The notes beneath the pieces were generated by a model. That model was given only the letters and a program-made list of their open reading frames with translations, did no database searches and had not been told where the DNA came from. From NCBI GenBank assembly GCA_903823025.1, contig CAIJRK010000003.1:1-64000 (forward strand): a stretch of DNA of 64,000 nucleotides. Reading direction: 5' to 3'. The position numbers and the translations under genes are program-made. Shown piece by piece: positions 35,866 through 47,395 of the stretch (position 1 is the first letter of the stretch; each line of letters starts with the position of its first letter). The stretch is from an uncultured beta proteobacterium. GTDB taxonomy: Bacteria; Pseudomonadota; Gammaproteobacteria; Burkholderiales; Burkholderiaceae_C.

Positions 35866-36174
35866 ATGTTTAACTGGATGGCCTGGACTACCCCGGTAGC
35901 AATTTTTTTCACCTGTATCTTATTTATGCTGATGGCGATGACCGTCTGGGAAATCAAGTCGCCCACCAGCCTGCGAAAAGGTTTTTTACCGATAGAAACG
36001 ACGCGCGGTGACCGGCTTTTTATCGGCTTGCTGGTCGCTGCTTATTTGAATCTGGCCTTTATCGGTATGGGCGCACAAATGGCGGAGTGGATGGACTTGC
36101 AGTCGGAGCCCTCAATCTGGATCAGTTTTGTTTTTTCTATGGCTTCGCTGGCGTTGATCATGCGCAAGGGCTAG
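35866..36174 (+). CDS. glpU: DUF2160-type small membrane protein of the glycerol ABC operon
   Basis: MFNWMAWTTPVAIFFTCILFMLMAMTVWEIKSPTSLRKGFLPIETTRGDRLFIGLL; between glpQ and glpV. Confidence 0.8.
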   Translation: MFNWMAWTTPVAIFFTCILFMLMAMTVWEIKSPTSLRKGFLPIETTRGDRLFIGLLVAAYLNLAFIGMGAQMAEWMDLQSEPSIWISFVFSMASLALIMRKG

Positions 36175-36262
36175 CCCGACCAAAGTACAGGGGTCGGCTT
36201 GTTTTCCCTGGGGCCGTCTTCGTCTTACAAACAGGGATTATTTAAATCTGAGGAGATTGACT

Positions 36263-37993
36263 ATGAAACTGCAACACACTGTGTTGACACTGGCCTTGGC
36301 AAGCGCCCTGGCCAGTCCGGTCTGGGCGGATGAAGCGGCGGCCAAGCGCTGGATCGACAGCGAATTCCAGCCCTCAACCCTGTCCAAGGCGCAACAGACC
36401 ACCGAGATGAAATGGTTTATCGAGGCGGCCAAGAAGTTGCAAGCCAAAGGGGTGACCGAGATTTCGGTGGTGTCTGAAACACTCACCACCCATGAATATG
36501 AATCCAAAACGCTGGCCAAAGCGTTTCAGGAGATCACCGGCATCAAAGTCAACCATGACTTGATTCAGGAGGGTGATGTGGTTGAGAAACTGCAAACGTC
36601 GATGCAGTCCGGCAAGTCGATTTATGACGGCTGGGTCACCGACTCGGACCTGATTGGTACGCATTATCGGTATGGCAATATTTTGAATCTGACCGACTAC
36701 ATGGCCGACAAGGGTAAGCAGTGGACCAATCCCGGACTCGACGTCAAGGATTTTATCGGCACCAGTTTCACCACGGCGCCGGATGGCAAGATGTACCAGT
36801 TGCCGACCCAGCAATTTGCCAATTTGTATTGGTTTCGTGCCGATTTGTTTGCGCGTAAAGACTTGAAGGACCAGTTCAAGGCCAAGTATGGTTATGAGTT
36901 GGGCGTGCCGCAAAACTGGAGCGCCTACGAAGATATTGCGGCGTTCTTCAGCAATGATGTCAAGTCGATTGACGGCAAGCCGATTTATGGCCATATGGAT
37001 TACGGCAAAAAAGACCCGTCGCTCGGTTGGCGCTTCACGGACGCCTGGTTGTCGATGGCTGGTGCTGCCGACATCGGCATTCCGAACGGCAAGCCGATTG
37101 ATGAATGGGGCATTCGTGTGGCCGCCGATGGCTGTACACCCGTGGGCGCCTCCATGTCGCGTGGTGGTGCCACCAACTCGCCAGCGGCGGTCTTTGCGCT
37201 GACCAAGTATGTGGACTGGATGAAGAAATACGCACCCAAAGAAGCCTTGGGTATGACCTTTGGCGAGTCGGGTCCAGTGCCCGCACAAGGACAAATTGCC
37301 CAGCAGATTTTTTGGTACACCGCCTTTACCGCCGACATGATCAAGCCCGGTTTGCCAGTCGTCAATGCCGACGGCACGCCCAAGTGGCGCATGGCCCCCG
37401 GCCCGAATGGTCCTTATTGGAAGCCCGGTATGCAAAATGGCTATCAGGACGTGGGCGCATGGACTTTCTTCAAGAACCATGACAGTGATAAAACAGCGGC
37501 AGCCTGGTTATATGCACAATTTGTAACCGCCAAAACAACCTCGCTGAAGAAAACCATCGTCGGATTAACGCCTATTCGTGAGTCTGATATCCAGTCCAAG
37601 GCGATGACGGACATGGCACCCAAGCTCGGCGGCCTGGTCGAGTTCTATCGCAGTCCGGCGCGTGTCGCCTGGACGCCGACCGGCACCAATGTGCCCGATT
37701 ACCCCCGCTTGGCCCAGTTGTGGTGGCAAAACGTGTCGGTAGCGGTGTCCGGTGAAAAGACGCCGCAGCAGGCCATGGACAATCTGGCGGAGGAGATGGA
37801 TGGGGTGATGGCACGTCTTCAGCGCGCTGGTATGACACATTGCGCACCCAAATTGAACCCCAAGGGTGACCCTAAAAAGTACCTGAGTGACAAGGCAGCG
37901 CCCTGGAATAAGCTGGTCAATGAAAAGCCACAAGGCGAAACCATTGCCTATGAAACGCTGTTGAATGCGTGGAAGGCGGGTAAGGTACGCTAA
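36263..37993 (+). CDS. glpV: Glycerol ABC importer substrate-binding protein
   Basis: About 576 aa, signal peptide ALASALASPVWADEAAAKRWID; large extracellular solute-binding protein. Confidence 0.87.
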   Translation: MKLQHTVLTLALASALASPVWADEAAAKRWIDSEFQPSTLSKAQQTTEMKWFIEAAKKLQAKGVTEISVVSETLTTHEYESKTLAKAFQEITGIKVNHDLIQEGDVVEKLQTSMQSGKSIYDGWVTDSDLIGTHYRYGNILNLTDYMADKGKQWTNPGLDVKDFIGTSFTTAPDGKMYQLPTQQFANLYWFRADLFARKDLKDQFKAKYGYELGVPQNWSAYEDIAAFFSNDVKSIDGKPIYGHMDYGKKDPSLGWRFTDAWLSMAGAADIGIPNGKPIDEWGIRVAADGCTPVGASMSRGGATNSPAAVFALTKYVDWMKKYAPKEALGMTFGESGPVPAQGQIAQQIFWYTAFTADMIKPGLPVVNADGTPKWRMAPGPNGPYWKPGMQNGYQDVGAWTFFKNHDSDKTAAAWLYAQFVTAKTTSLKKTIVGLTPIRESDIQSKAMTDMAPKLGGLVEFYRSPARVAWTPTGTNVPDYPRLAQLWWQNVSVAVSGEKTPQQAMDNLAEEMDGVMARLQRAGMTHCAPKLNPKGDPKKYLSDKAAPWNKLVNEKPQGETIAYETLLNAWKAGKVR

Positions 37994-38030
37994 CAAATAA
38001 GCCGTGCCATTGATGGTGCGTTGAACTGTT

Positions 38031-38064
38031 GCCGTGTGTGTGCGTTCACCACACGGCTTTTTTT
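38031..38064 (+). terminator. Intrinsic terminator between glpV and glpD
   Basis: GCCGTGTG-N11-CACACGGC followed by 7 T. Confidence 0.8.
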
Positions 38065-38129
38065 ATTAATGATTGTTGCGCATGAGCCTGCGGGTCTGTG
38101 CGATCTGTCGATAAGCCGGGAATTAAATT

Positions 38130-39737
38130 ATGGCCATCGAAACGAAGCCCTTATTGACCCAGCGTGCGGCCTTGATGACACGATTGGGGCAGCCTATGGT
38201 GTACGACCTTGCCATCATTGGTGGTGGGGCGACCGGCCTGGGCGTGGCACTGGATGCGGCAGCACGCGGGTTTTCTGTGGTGTTGCTGGAGTCGCATGAC
38301 TTTGCCAAGGGCACCTCATCACGCTCCACCAAACTGGTGCACGGGGGCGTGCGCTATCTGGCACAGGGCAACATAGCACTGGTGCGGGAGGCCTTGCATG
38401 AGCGCACCACGCTGCTCAACAACGCTCCCTTTATTGCGCAGCCGCTGGCCTTTGTCATGCCCTCATACAAATGGTGGGAGACCGCTTTTTATGGCATCGG
38501 CCTCAAAATGTACGATGCGCTGGCGGGTAAGGCCGGCCTGGGCAAGACGAAATTACTGAGTCGCGAAGCCACGCTGGCCTTGCTGCCGACGGCGCAGGCG
38601 CAGGGCCTGAAAGGCGGCGTCAAATACTGGGATGGTCAATTTAACGATGCCCGCCTGGCCTTGACGCTGGCGCGCACCGCCGCGCTGCACGGCGCCTTGC
38701 TGGTGAATTATTGCCGGGTAGTCGATCTGATTTATGACGGCACGAAGGTCGCCGGGCTGACCTGTGAAGATAGCTTGAATGGCCAGTCTTACCAGATCAA
38801 GGCTCGTTGCGTCGTTAACGCTGCAGGGGTCTGGGTCGATGAATTGCGCCAGAAAGATGCGCTGCATCTGGGTGATGACGTGGCGCGCGCCACCCAGCCG
38901 ATGGTGGCGCCCAGCCAAGGCGTGCATATTGTGGTTGACCGCGAATTTCTGGCCGCTGATGTCGGTCTGATGGTGCCCAAAACCGCCGATGGACGGGTCT
39001 TGTTTGCGGTGCCGTGGCTGGGTAAGGTGATTCTGGGCACCACCGATACGCCACGCGATGACCTGGCGCGCGAACCCCAAGCCTTCAAGGAAGAGGTGGA
39101 TTTCATATTGAAAGAGTCGGCGCGCTACTTGCGCCGCGCACCCGGGCGCTCGGATGTCAAAAGTGTCTGGGTCGGACTGCGGCCTCTGGTCAAGCCGCAA
39201 GACAGTGTGGGCGACAACACCAAGCGCATTAGTCGCGAGCATACGGTGCTCGTCAGCCGCAGTGGCCTTGTTACGGTCACCGGCGGCAAGTGGACGACTT
39301 ACCGAGCCATGGCGGAAGATGTACTGGCGGTGTGTGCCGACAATGGCTTGATCGCCAGACACCAGGCAGGAGTCACTGAAAAACTGCGGCTCATTGGCAG
39401 CGGCCCGCCGGGGATGGCAGTCCAGTCGCTCAGTCAGGCTCCGGGCGAGCATTCTTATGGTTGCGAAGCCCGCGTGGTATCAAGCCTGCCGGGTGCCCAG
39501 AACCCGCTTTGCGCCGGTCTGACCGAGGCCATGATCCGGTTTGCCGCCCGCCACGAGTACGCCGTCACGGTTGAAGATGTGCTGGCGCGACGCTCACGCC
39601 TGCTTTTTCTGGATGCCCAACTGGCCGCCTCCGTGGCCGTCCGTGTCGGCGAAATTCTTAGGCAGGAAACAGGACTTGATCCGAAAACCCAGGAATTTAT
39701 AACTTTGACGCAACATTATTTGCGTTTGCCGGACTAA
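38130..39737 (+). CDS. glpD: Aerobic glycerol-3-phosphate dehydrogenase
   Basis: YDLAIIGGGATGLGVALDAAARGFSVVLLESHDFAKGTSSRSTKLVHGGVRYL. Confidence 0.97.
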   Translation: MAIETKPLLTQRAALMTRLGQPMVYDLAIIGGGATGLGVALDAAARGFSVVLLESHDFAKGTSSRSTKLVHGGVRYLAQGNIALVREALHERTTLLNNAPFIAQPLAFVMPSYKWWETAFYGIGLKMYDALAGKAGLGKTKLLSREATLALLPTAQAQGLKGGVKYWDGQFNDARLALTLARTAALHGALLVNYCRVVDLIYDGTKVAGLTCEDSLNGQSYQIKARCVVNAAGVWVDELRQKDALHLGDDVARATQPMVAPSQGVHIVVDREFLAADVGLMVPKTADGRVLFAVPWLGKVILGTTDTPRDDLAREPQAFKEEVDFILKESARYLRRAPGRSDVKSVWVGLRPLVKPQDSVGDNTKRISREHTVLVSRSGLVTVTGGKWTTYRAMAEDVLAVCADNGLIARHQAGVTEKLRLIGSGPPGMAVQSLSQAPGEHSYGCEARVVSSLPGAQNPLCAGLTEAMIRFAARHEYAVTVEDVLARRSRLLFLDAQLAASVAVRVGEILRQETGLDPKTQEFITLTQHYLRLPD

Positions 39738-39930
39738 ATTTTTGAGACGAAGGCGTGTAAGTAGTGCATAATGGAATGCTTCGCTTGAAAAAGTACGAAG
39801 TATCTGCCCAAAAAGTGCAATGTGAGTGGTTCATGTTGTAAACGACGGGCCCAAGACTGACTGTGAAGTAGTAAAAAACGACTAAAAAGTTAATTTTTAT
39901 TGCTTCTAGTGCAAGTTGGGAATAATTGAA

Positions 39931-40299
39931 ATGATCCAAGTTGAATCTCGATTAGAAGTTGCCGACAACACCGGCGCTAAATCCGTTCTATGCATCAAGG
40001 TGCTGGGTGGGTCAAAGCGCCGCTACGCTAGTGTCGGCGACATTATTAAAGTAACTGTTAAGGAAGCTGCTCCACGCGGTCGCGTCAAAAAAGGCGAGAT
40101 ATACAGCGCGGTAGTAGTTCGCACGGCCAAGGGCATTCGTCGTAGCGACGGCTCGCTGGTCAAATTCGATGGCAACGCAGCAGTTTTGCTGAATGCTAAA
40201 TTGGAGCCAATCGGCACTCGTATCTTCGGCCCAGTGACGCGTGAATTGCGCACTGAGAAGTTCATGAAGATCGTGTCACTGGCTCCTGAAGTTTTGTAA
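39931..40299 (+). CDS. rplN: 50S ribosomal protein L14
   Basis: [46 protein letters not shown]. Confidence 0.98.
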   Translation: MIQVESRLEVADNTGAKSVLCIKVLGGSKRRYASVGDIIKVTVKEAAPRGRVKKGEIYSAVVVRTAKGIRRSDGSLVKFDGNAAVLLNAKLEPIGTRIFGPVTRELRTEKFMKIVSLAPEVL

Positions 40300-40308
40300 G
40301 GACGCACC

Positions 40309-40629
40309 ATGAACAAGATTCGCAAAGGCGACGATATCATCGTGCTAACCGGGCGCGACAAGGGTAAGCGCGGCAAAATTGCGCTGCGCAAAGATGACTC
40401 TTATGTCCTGGTTGAAGGCATTAATATCGTCAAAAAGCACACCAAGCCAAATCCTTTAAAAGGTACGGTTGGTGGCATAGTTGAAAAGTCCATGCCAATT
40501 CATCAGTCCAATGTAGCCATTTTCAATGTCGCTACAGGAAAAGCTGATCGTGTTGGTATCAAGCTGGCAGCCGACGGTAAACGTTTCCGCGTTTACAAGT
40601 CGAGCGGTGAAGAAATCAAGGTGGCATAA
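40309..40629 (+). CDS. rplX: 50S ribosomal protein L24
   Basis: [24 protein letters not shown]. Confidence 0.98.
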   Translation: MNKIRKGDDIIVLTGRDKGKRGKIALRKDDSYVLVEGINIVKKHTKPNPLKGTVGGIVEKSMPIHQSNVAIFNVATGKADRVGIKLAADGKRFRVYKSSGEEIKVA

Positions 40630-40631
40630 GC

Positions 40632-41171
40632 ATGGCTCGTTTGCAACAACACTATCGCGAAAAATTGGCACCAGAGTTGATAGCCAAGTTTGGCTACAAA
40701 TCGCCAATGCAAGTCCCGCGTCTGACTAAGATCACGCTCAATATGGGTGTGAGTGAGGCTGTCGCTGACAAGAAAGTTATGGATCATGCTGTGAGTGATC
40801 TGACCAAGATTGCAGGTCAGCGGCCTGTCGTCACCATGTCTAAGAAAGCTATCGCGGGTTTCAAAATCCGTGAAAATCAGGCAATCGGTTGCATGGTTAC
40901 GCTGCGCGGCGTGCAGATGTTTGAGTTCCTGGATCGTTTTGTGACCGTGGCTCTGCCTCGCGTTCGTGACTTTCGCGGTATCTCTGGTCGTGCTTTTGAT
41001 GGCCGTGGTAACTACAACATTGGCGTCAAAGAGCAAATTATTTTCCCTGAAATTGAATATGACAAGGTTGATGCCTTGCGTGGTCTCAATATCAGCATCA
41101 CCACAACGGCCAAGACTGATGAAGAGTGCAAAGCACTGCTCACAGGTTTCCGTTTTCCGTTCAAGAACTGA
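40632..41171 (+). CDS. rplE: 50S ribosomal protein L5
   Basis: [40 protein letters not shown]. Confidence 0.98.
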   Translation: MARLQQHYREKLAPELIAKFGYKSPMQVPRLTKITLNMGVSEAVADKKVMDHAVSDLTKIAGQRPVVTMSKKAIAGFKIRENQAIGCMVTLRGVQMFEFLDRFVTVALPRVRDFRGISGRAFDGRGNYNIGVKEQIIFPEIEYDKVDALRGLNISITTTAKTDEECKALLTGFRFPFKN

Positions 41172-41179
41172 GGTGACCT

Positions 41180-41485
41180 GTGGCTAAGATGGCTTTAATC
41201 CAGCGCGAACTCAAGCGCGACAAACTGGTTGCAAAATACGCGAAAAAACACGCGGAATTCAAAGCAATCGCAAATGATGCAAAGCGCACTGACGAAGAAC
41301 GTGCTGCTGCCCGTATGGGTCTGCAGATGCTTCCCCGCAATGCAAATCCGACACGTCAGCGCAATCGTTGCGCTATCACGGGTCGTCCTCGCGGCACATT
41401 CCAACATTTTGGTTTGGCGCGTGCAAAAATTCGTGAAATGGCTTTTGCAGGGGAAATCCCCGGCATGGTCAAGGCTAGCTGGTAA
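41180..41485 (+). CDS. rpsN: 30S ribosomal protein S14
   Basis: [30 protein letters not shown]. Confidence 0.98.
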   Translation: MAKMALIQRELKRDKLVAKYAKKHAEFKAIANDAKRTDEERAAARMGLQMLPRNANPTRQRNRCAITGRPRGTFQHFGLARAKIREMAFAGEIPGMVKASW

Positions 41486-41503
41486 GCGGTAGGAGACCTA
41501 TAT

Positions 41504-41899
41504 ATGAGCATGAGTGATCCCATCGCCGACTTGTTGACACGCATTCGCAATGCGCAGATGGTGGCTAAAACCACTGTCAGCATCCCTTCTTCCAAAGTGA
41601 AGATTGCAATTACACAGGTGTTGAAAGACGAAGGCTATATTGACGACTTCAACGTAAAAGTTGAAGAAGGCAAGTCTGAGTTAGTCATTGTCCTGAAATA
41701 CTACGCTGGAAAGCCAGTGATCGAACGCATTGAGCGTGTCAGTCGCCCGGGTCTGCGTGTTTATCGTGGCAGTGATGCCATTCCGCAAGTTCAAAACGGC
41801 CTGGGTGTGGCAATTGTCACTACCCCCAAGGGCGTCATGACTGATCGCAAAGCGCGCGCTACCGGTGTCGGTGGTGAAGTTCTTTGCTACGTTGCCTAA
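41504..41899 (+). CDS. rpsH: 30S ribosomal protein S8
   Basis: [33 protein letters not shown]. Confidence 0.98.
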   Translation: MSMSDPIADLLTRIRNAQMVAKTTVSIPSSKVKIAITQVLKDEGYIDDFNVKVEEGKSELVIVLKYYAGKPVIERIERVSRPGLRVYRGSDAIPQVQNGLGVAIVTTPKGVMTDRKARATGVGGEVLCYVA

Positions 41900-41925
41900 A
41901 CCGTGACATTGAGGAGAAACAGAAA

Positions 41926-42459
41926 ATGTCCCGTATAGGAAAAATGCCAGTTGTCGTTCCCGCTGATGTGGAAGTGGCGATCGCTGTTGAAAAAATTAGT
42001 GTCAAGGGATCAGGCGGCGCCTTGTTTCTTACGTTAAATCCATTGGTTACCGTGACTAATAACGCAGGTACGCTGAGTTTTCAGCCTGCCAACGAATCAC
42101 GCGAAGCCAATGCCATGAGTGGCACCATGCGTCAGCTGGTGAACAACATGGTGGTTGGTGTAACCAAGGGCTTTGAGAAAAAGCTGAGTCTTATTGGTGT
42201 GGGTTACAAAGCTCAAGCGCAAGGCGCCAAGCTCAATCTCACTGTGGGCTACTCACATCCGGTCAACAAAGACATGCCAGCTGGCATCACCGTTGCAACG
42301 CCAACTCCCACGGAAATCGTGATCAAGGGTGCTGACCGTCAACGCGTGGGTCAAATAGCTGCCGAGATTCGTGCCATTCGTCCACCTGAGCCTTACAAAG
42401 GCAAAGGCATCCGCTATTCGGACGAAAAAATCACAATCAAAGAAACCAAGAAGAAATAA
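41926..42459 (+). CDS. rplF: 50S ribosomal protein L6
   Basis: [31 protein letters not shown]. Confidence 0.97.
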   Translation: MSRIGKMPVVVPADVEVAIAVEKISVKGSGGALFLTLNPLVTVTNNAGTLSFQPANESREANAMSGTMRQLVNNMVVGVTKGFEKKLSLIGVGYKAQAQGAKLNLTVGYSHPVNKDMPAGITVATPTPTEIVIKGADRQRVGQIAAEIRAIRPPEPYKGKGIRYSDEKITIKETKKK

Positions 42460-42470
42460 GGAGCTGCAAC

Positions 42471-42836
42471 ATGTTGACCAAAAAAGAACAGCGTCTTCGC
42501 AGGGCTCGTCAGACACGTATTCGCATTGCTATGCAAGGCGTTTACCGTTTAACAGTAAACCGTACCAACTTGCACATTTATGCCAGCGTAATCTCTGGCG
42601 ATGGCAGCAAGGTGCTCGCGACTGCTTCAACGGCAGAAGCCGAAGTGCGCACGGCCTTGGGTGGTTCGGGTAAAGGTGGCAACGTTGCCGCTGCCCAAAT
42701 TATTGGCAAGCGTCTGGCTGAAAAAGCTATGGCGGTTGGTGTTGAAAAAGTTGCGTTTGACCGCGCAGGCTTTGCGTACCATGGTCGTGTGAAAGCACTG
42801 GCTGATGCGGCACGTGAAGCTGGCTTGCAGTTCTAA
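42471..42836 (+). CDS. rplR: 50S ribosomal protein L18
   Basis: [41 protein letters not shown]. Confidence 0.98.
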   Translation: MLTKKEQRLRRARQTRIRIAMQGVYRLTVNRTNLHIYASVISGDGSKVLATASTAEAEVRTALGGSGKGGNVAAAQIIGKRLAEKAMAVGVEKVAFDRAGFAYHGRVKALADAAREAGLQF

Positions 42837-42853
42837 GCAGATCGGAAATAAAG

Positions 42854-43378
42854 ATGGCTAAATTTCAAGCAAAAATGCAGGGTAAGGCTGAAGGGCCTGA
42901 AGACGGACTGCGTGAAAAAATGATCGCGATCAATCGCGTTACCAAAGTGGTCAAAGGTGGCCGTATTCTTGGTTTCGCTGCATTGACCGTAGTGGGTGAT
43001 GGCGATGGTCGCGTTGGTATGGGTAAGGGTAAGTCGAAAGAAGTGCCGGCAGCTGTGCAAAAAGCGATGGAAGAAGCTCGTCGTAACCTGGCTAAAGTCT
43101 CACTCAAGAATGGAACCATTCACCACAAAGTGATGGGTCAACATGGTGCAGCCTCGGTCATGATGGCGCCAGCTCCTAAAGGGACTGGCATCATCGCCGG
43201 TGGACCTATGCGTGCCGTATTTGAAGTGATTGGTATCACTGATATCGTGGCTAAAAGTCACGGCTCTTCAAATCCGTACAACATGGTGCGTGCCACACTC
43301 AATGCGCTTTCTCATGCAACAAACCCATCACAAGTGGCGGCGAAGCGTGGCAAGACGATTGAAGAACTCTTCGTCTAA
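42854..43378 (+). CDS. rpsE: 30S ribosomal protein S5
   Basis: [55 protein letters not shown]. Confidence 0.98.
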   Translation: MAKFQAKMQGKAEGPEDGLREKMIAINRVTKVVKGGRILGFAALTVVGDGDGRVGMGKGKSKEVPAAVQKAMEEARRNLAKVSLKNGTIHHKVMGQHGAASVMMAPAPKGTGIIAGGPMRAVFEVIGITDIVAKSHGSSNPYNMVRATLNALSHATNPSQVAAKRGKTIEELFV

Positions 43379-43392
43379 CCGGGAGTCTCAAA

Positions 43393-43575
43393 ATGACGAC
43401 ACAACAAACACTTAAAGTGCAATTGATTCGCAGCCCTATCGGTTGCCAAGAATCGCACCGTGCCACCGTTCGTGGTCTCGGTCTCCGCAAAATTCGCAGC
43501 ACACGCGAATTAGCGGATACGCCCGAGGTTCGCGGCATGATTAACAAGATCAGTTATCTGGTCAAAGTGCTCTAA
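43393..43575 (+). CDS. rpmD: 50S ribosomal protein L30
   Basis: [54 protein letters not shown]. Confidence 0.97.
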   Translation: MTTQQTLKVQLIRSPIGCQESHRATVRGLGLRKIRSTRELADTPEVRGMINKISYLVKVL

Positions 43576-43585
43576 GAGGTTGATG

Positions 43586-44017
43586 ATGGAACTCAATGGC
43601 ATCAAGCCCGCAGAGGGCGCAAAACATTACAAACGGCGTGTTGGTCGTGGCATAGGCTCCGGCATCGGGAAAACGGCAGGCCGTGGTCATAAAGGCCAAA
43701 AGTCTCGTGCTGGTGGCTACCACAAAGTTGGTTTTGAAGGCGGTCAAATGCCAATGCAACGACGTTTGCCAAAACGTGGTTTCAAATCCCAATTGCTCAA
43801 GTTCAATGCTGAAGTCACTTTGACTTCTTTGGAAAAGCTGGGTGCAACTGAAGTAAATTTAGTGTTGCTTAAGCAAGTTGGCCTGGTCGGTGAACTCGCC
43901 CGCGTTGTAAAGATCATCAAAACGGGTGAACTGACTAAAGCTGTGAATCTCACAGGTATTGGCGCAACTGCAGCTGCTAAAGTGGCGATTGAAGCAGTTG
44001 GCGGAAGTCTCGCTTAA
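43586..44017 (+). CDS. rplO: 50S ribosomal protein L15
   Basis: [44 protein letters not shown]. Confidence 0.97.
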   Translation: MELNGIKPAEGAKHYKRRVGRGIGSGIGKTAGRGHKGQKSRAGGYHKVGFEGGQMPMQRRLPKRGFKSQLLKFNAEVTLTSLEKLGATEVNLVLLKQVGLVGELARVVKIIKTGELTKAVNLTGIGATAAAKVAIEAVGGSLA

Positions 44018-44040
44018 TTAGCCTTTGAAAGAATTTAACA

Positions 44041-45351
44041 GTGGCAACTAACGCATCTCAAATGGCTAAAACTGGTAAATTCGGTGACTTGCGTCGTCGG
44101 CTTGTTTTCCTATTGCTTGCGTTGGTCGTGTATCGAGTTGGGGCACATATTCCTGTTCCAGGTATCGATTCAGCGCAGCTTGCACAATTCTTTAAGGGGC
44201 AACAGGGCGGCATATTGGGCATGTTCAATATGTTCTCTGGAGGCGCACTCTCACGGTTTACCATTTTTGCATTAGGGATCATGCCGTATATTTCGGCATC
44301 AATCATTATGCAACTGCTCACTTATGTTTTGCCTGCTTTCGAGCAGCTCAAAAAAGAAGGCGAAGCAGGTCGTCGCAAGATTACACAGTACACGCGCTAC
44401 GGGACACTGGGTCTTGCGCTTTTTCAGTCAATGGGTATTGCTATTGCACTTGAAAGTTCTGCCGGGCTTGTTATTACGCCAGGTTTTGGATTCCGGATGA
44501 CAGCCGTTGTAACACTCACAGCAGGAACTTTGTTTTTGATGTGGTTGGGTGAGCAAATTACTGAACGCGGCTTGGGAAATGGTATTTCGATACTCATTTT
44601 TGGTGGTATCGCAGCCGGGTTGCCCAATGCAATAGGTGGTTTACTTGAACTGGTTCGCACCGGGGCAATGAGTATCATCATCGCTTTGTTCATTGTTATA
44701 TTGGTCGCTTTGGTCACCTTCTTTGTTGTATTTGTTGAGCGTGGTCAGCGCAAGATTTTAGTGAATTACGCAAGGCGTCAGGTGGGTAATAAAGTTTATG
44801 GTGGACAGTCATCACATCTGCCTTTGAAGCTAAATATGGCCGGTGTTATTCCGCCTATCTTTGCGTCCTCCATTATCTTGTTGCCTGCAACCGTGGTAGG
44901 TTGGTTTAGCGCTGGTGACTCTATGCGTTGGCTGAAAGACATTGCCGGATCGCTGACGCCAGGTCAGCCTATCTATGTGATGTTTTATGCCGCTGCAATT
45001 ATATTTTTCTGCTTCTTCTATACCGCGCTTGTTTTTAACAGCCGTGAAACAGCAGACAACCTTAAAAAGAGTGGCGCCTTCATTCCCGGAATTCGCCCTG
45101 GCGATCAAACAGCGAAATACATAGATAAAATATTGCTTCGCTTGACATTTGCTGGTGCGATTTATATCACTATGGTGTGTTTATTGCCGGAATTTTTAAT
45201 TCTGAAGTACAACGTACCGTTTTACTTTGGTGGAACTTCTCTTTTGATTATTGTGGTTGTGACTATGGATTTCATGTCTCAAGTTCAGAACTACATGATG
45301 TCGCAGCAATATGAATCGCTGCTAAAGAAGGCGAACTTTAAGTCTTCATAA
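44041..45351 (+). CDS. secY: Preprotein translocase subunit SecY (GTG start)
   Basis: [36 protein letters not shown]; 10 TM helices. Confidence 0.98.
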   Translation: MATNASQMAKTGKFGDLRRRLVFLLLALVVYRVGAHIPVPGIDSAQLAQFFKGQQGGILGMFNMFSGGALSRFTIFALGIMPYISASIIMQLLTYVLPAFEQLKKEGEAGRRKITQYTRYGTLGLALFQSMGIAIALESSAGLVITPGFGFRMTAVVTLTAGTLFLMWLGEQITERGLGNGISILIFGGIAAGLPNAIGGLLELVRTGAMSIIIALFIVILVALVTFFVVFVERGQRKILVNYARRQVGNKVYGGQSSHLPLKLNMAGVIPPIFASSIILLPATVVGWFSAGDSMRWLKDIAGSLTPGQPIYVMFYAAAIIFFCFFYTALVFNSRETADNLKKSGAFIPGIRPGDQTAKYIDKILLRLTFAGAIYITMVCLLPEFLILKYNVPFYFGGTSLLIIVVVTMDFMSQVQNYMMSQQYESLLKKANFKSS

Positions 45352-45365
45352 GGCGATTGGTAAAT

Positions 45366-45584
45366 ATGGCAAAAGATGATGTTATTCAAATGCAAGGAGA
45401 GGTGGTTGAAAACTTGCCTAACGCGACATTTCGCGTGAAGTTAGAAAATGGCCACATAGTTCTCGGGCATATTTCTGGAAAAATGCGGATGCATTACATT
45501 CGTATTCTTCCTGGGGACAAGGTCACTGTTGAATTGACGCCTTACGATTTGAGTCGGGCACGGATTGTATTCAGGGCTAAGTAA
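45366..45584 (+). CDS. infA: Translation initiation factor IF-1
   Basis: [72 protein letters not shown]. Confidence 0.98.
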   Translation: MAKDDVIQMQGEVVENLPNATFRVKLENGHIVLGHISGKMRMHYIRILPGDKVTVELTPYDLSRARIVFRAK

Positions 45585-45647
45585 CAGTAATGGTTTGCGT
45601 CTCGTGCAATATTATGCCGAGCGCTTAAATTAGTTTAGGAGAATGAA

Positions 45648-45761
45648 ATGAAGGTTTCGGCTTCGGTCAAGAAAATTTGCCGTAACTGCAAGGTAATTCG
45701 GCGTAAGGGCGTTGTCCGTGTGATCTGTACAGATCCTCGTCACAAGCAGCGCCAGGGTTAA
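45648..45761 (+). CDS. rpmJ: 50S ribosomal protein L36 (absent from the supplied ORF track)
   Basis: 37 aa [37 protein letters not shown] read directly; AGGAG upstream; between infA and rpsM. Confidence 0.97.
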
Positions 45762-45784
45762 CTGCAAGAGTATAGAGGACGAAA

Positions 45785-46150
45785 ATGGCACGTATCGCTG
45801 GCATCAACATTCCGCCGCAACAGCATTCTGAAATTGGTCTAACCGCCATTTTTGGGATCGGTCGCACCCGCGCTCGCAAAATTTGCGAAGCTTGCGACAT
45901 CGCTTATTCCAAAAAAGTCAAAGACTTGACTGACTTGGATCTTGAGAAAATTCGCGATCAGATTGCTCAGTTCACTATTGAAGGTGATCTGCGTCGTGAA
46001 ACGACAATGAACATCAAGCGTTTGATGGACATTGGCTGCTATCGCGGCTTTCGTCATCGGAGAGGCTTGCCCATGCGTGGTCAGCGGACACGAACGAATG
46101 CTCGCACTCGCAAAGGCCCCCGTAAGGCTGCTGCTTCATTGAAGAAATAA
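45785..46150 (+). CDS. rpsM: 30S ribosomal protein S13
   Basis: [36 protein letters not shown]. Confidence 0.98.
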   Translation: MARIAGINIPPQQHSEIGLTAIFGIGRTRARKICEACDIAYSKKVKDLTDLDLEKIRDQIAQFTIEGDLRRETTMNIKRLMDIGCYRGFRHRRGLPMRGQRTRTNARTRKGPRKAAASLKK

Positions 46151-46169
46151 AAGGGATTGAAAGACCACT

Positions 46170-46574
46170 ATGGCAAAAGCTCCCGGCAATAATGCGGCAC
46201 AACGTGTTCGCAAAAAAGTTCGTAAAAATGTTGCTGATGGCGTGGCTCACGTTCACGCATCATTCAACAACACCATCATCACGATCACGGACCGTCAAGG
46301 TAACGCGTTATCTTGGGCCTCGTCAGGTGGTCAAGGTTTCAAGGGTTCGCGTAAATCCACACCATTTGCAGCTCAAGTAGCTTCAGAGGTCGCTGGTCGT
46401 GCTGCTATTGAACAAGGCATCAAAAATCTTGATGTCGAAATCAAAGGCCCAGGTCCTGGTCGTGAATCTTCGGTTCGCGCCCTTGCCGCCCTTGGTATCC
46501 GCATTAATATGATTGCTGACGTGACTCCGGTGCCGCACAACGGTTGCCGCCCACAAAAGCGTCGTCGTATTTAA
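46170..46574 (+). CDS. rpsK: 30S ribosomal protein S11
   Basis: [49 protein letters not shown]. Confidence 0.98.
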   Translation: MAKAPGNNAAQRVRKKVRKNVADGVAHVHASFNNTIITITDRQGNALSWASSGGQGFKGSRKSTPFAAQVASEVAGRAAIEQGIKNLDVEIKGPGPGRESSVRALAALGIRINMIADVTPVPHNGCRPQKRRRI

Positions 46575-46655
46575 ATTTTATAAAGCCCACCGCCACTGGC
46601 TTAACGCTGGTGGCTCGCGCACTCATCTGCGTCAGATGACATAAAGGAAGTTCTA

Positions 46656-47279
46656 GTGGCACGCTATCTAGGCCCAAAAGCCAAATTATCCCGCCGTGAA
46701 GGCACTGACTTATTCTTGAAGAGCGCACGTCGTTCTATCGGCGATAAGGCAAAATTCGACTCTAAACCAGGTCAACACGGTCGCACATCAGGTGCTCGTA
46801 CTTCTGACTTTGGCTTACAACTTCGTGAGAAGCAAAAAGTTAAACGCATGTACGGTGTGCTTGAAAAGCAATTTCGTCGTTATTTTGAAGAAGCTGATCG
46901 GCGCAAAGGTAACACAGGTGCAAATCTGTTGTCGCTTCTGGAGTCTCGTTTCGACAATGTGGTCTATCGTATGGGCTTTGGATCAACTCGTGCTGAAGCG
47001 CGTCAGTTGGTCTCTCATAAAGCGATGACCGTGAATGGTAAGTCGGTGAATATTCCTTCTTATATGGTCAAAGCTGGCGATGTGATTGCCGTGCGTGATA
47101 AGTCTAAAAAGCAAAATCGTATTGCTGAAGCACTTCAATTAGCACATCAGGTTGGTATGCCAGCTTGGGTCGAAGTGAATATTGAAAAGACCGAAGGTAC
47201 TTTTAAGTCTGCTCCTGATCGCGATCAGTTTGCCGCCGACGTCAACGAGTCGTTGATTGTCGAGTTGTATTCGCGTTAA
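46656..47279 (+). CDS. rpsD: 30S ribosomal protein S4
   Basis: [42 protein letters not shown]. Confidence 0.98.
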   Translation: MARYLGPKAKLSRREGTDLFLKSARRSIGDKAKFDSKPGQHGRTSGARTSDFGLQLREKQKVKRMYGVLEKQFRRYFEEADRRKGNTGANLLSLLESRFDNVVYRMGFGSTRAEARQLVSHKAMTVNGKSVNIPSYMVKAGDVIAVRDKSKKQNRIAEALQLAHQVGMPAWVEVNIEKTEGTFKSAPDRDQFAADVNESLIVELYSR

Positions 47280-47395
47280 TAGCGTTTCAACACGTTTTTC
47301 ATTTGAAATTGTTCCTAAAGCGCGGGACATCGCGTTTTAGGTGCTTCGTCAGCCTTACCGGTGTAATGAGCCGAGGGTATTGAGAGGAAGTCCGC

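Noticed and set aside
36374-37480. 368 aa ORF on - strand
   Set aside because: Lies wholly antisense inside glpV; high-GC shadow ORF with no recognisable domain.
38553-39452. 299 aa ORF on - strand
   Set aside because: Antisense to glpD; no motifs.
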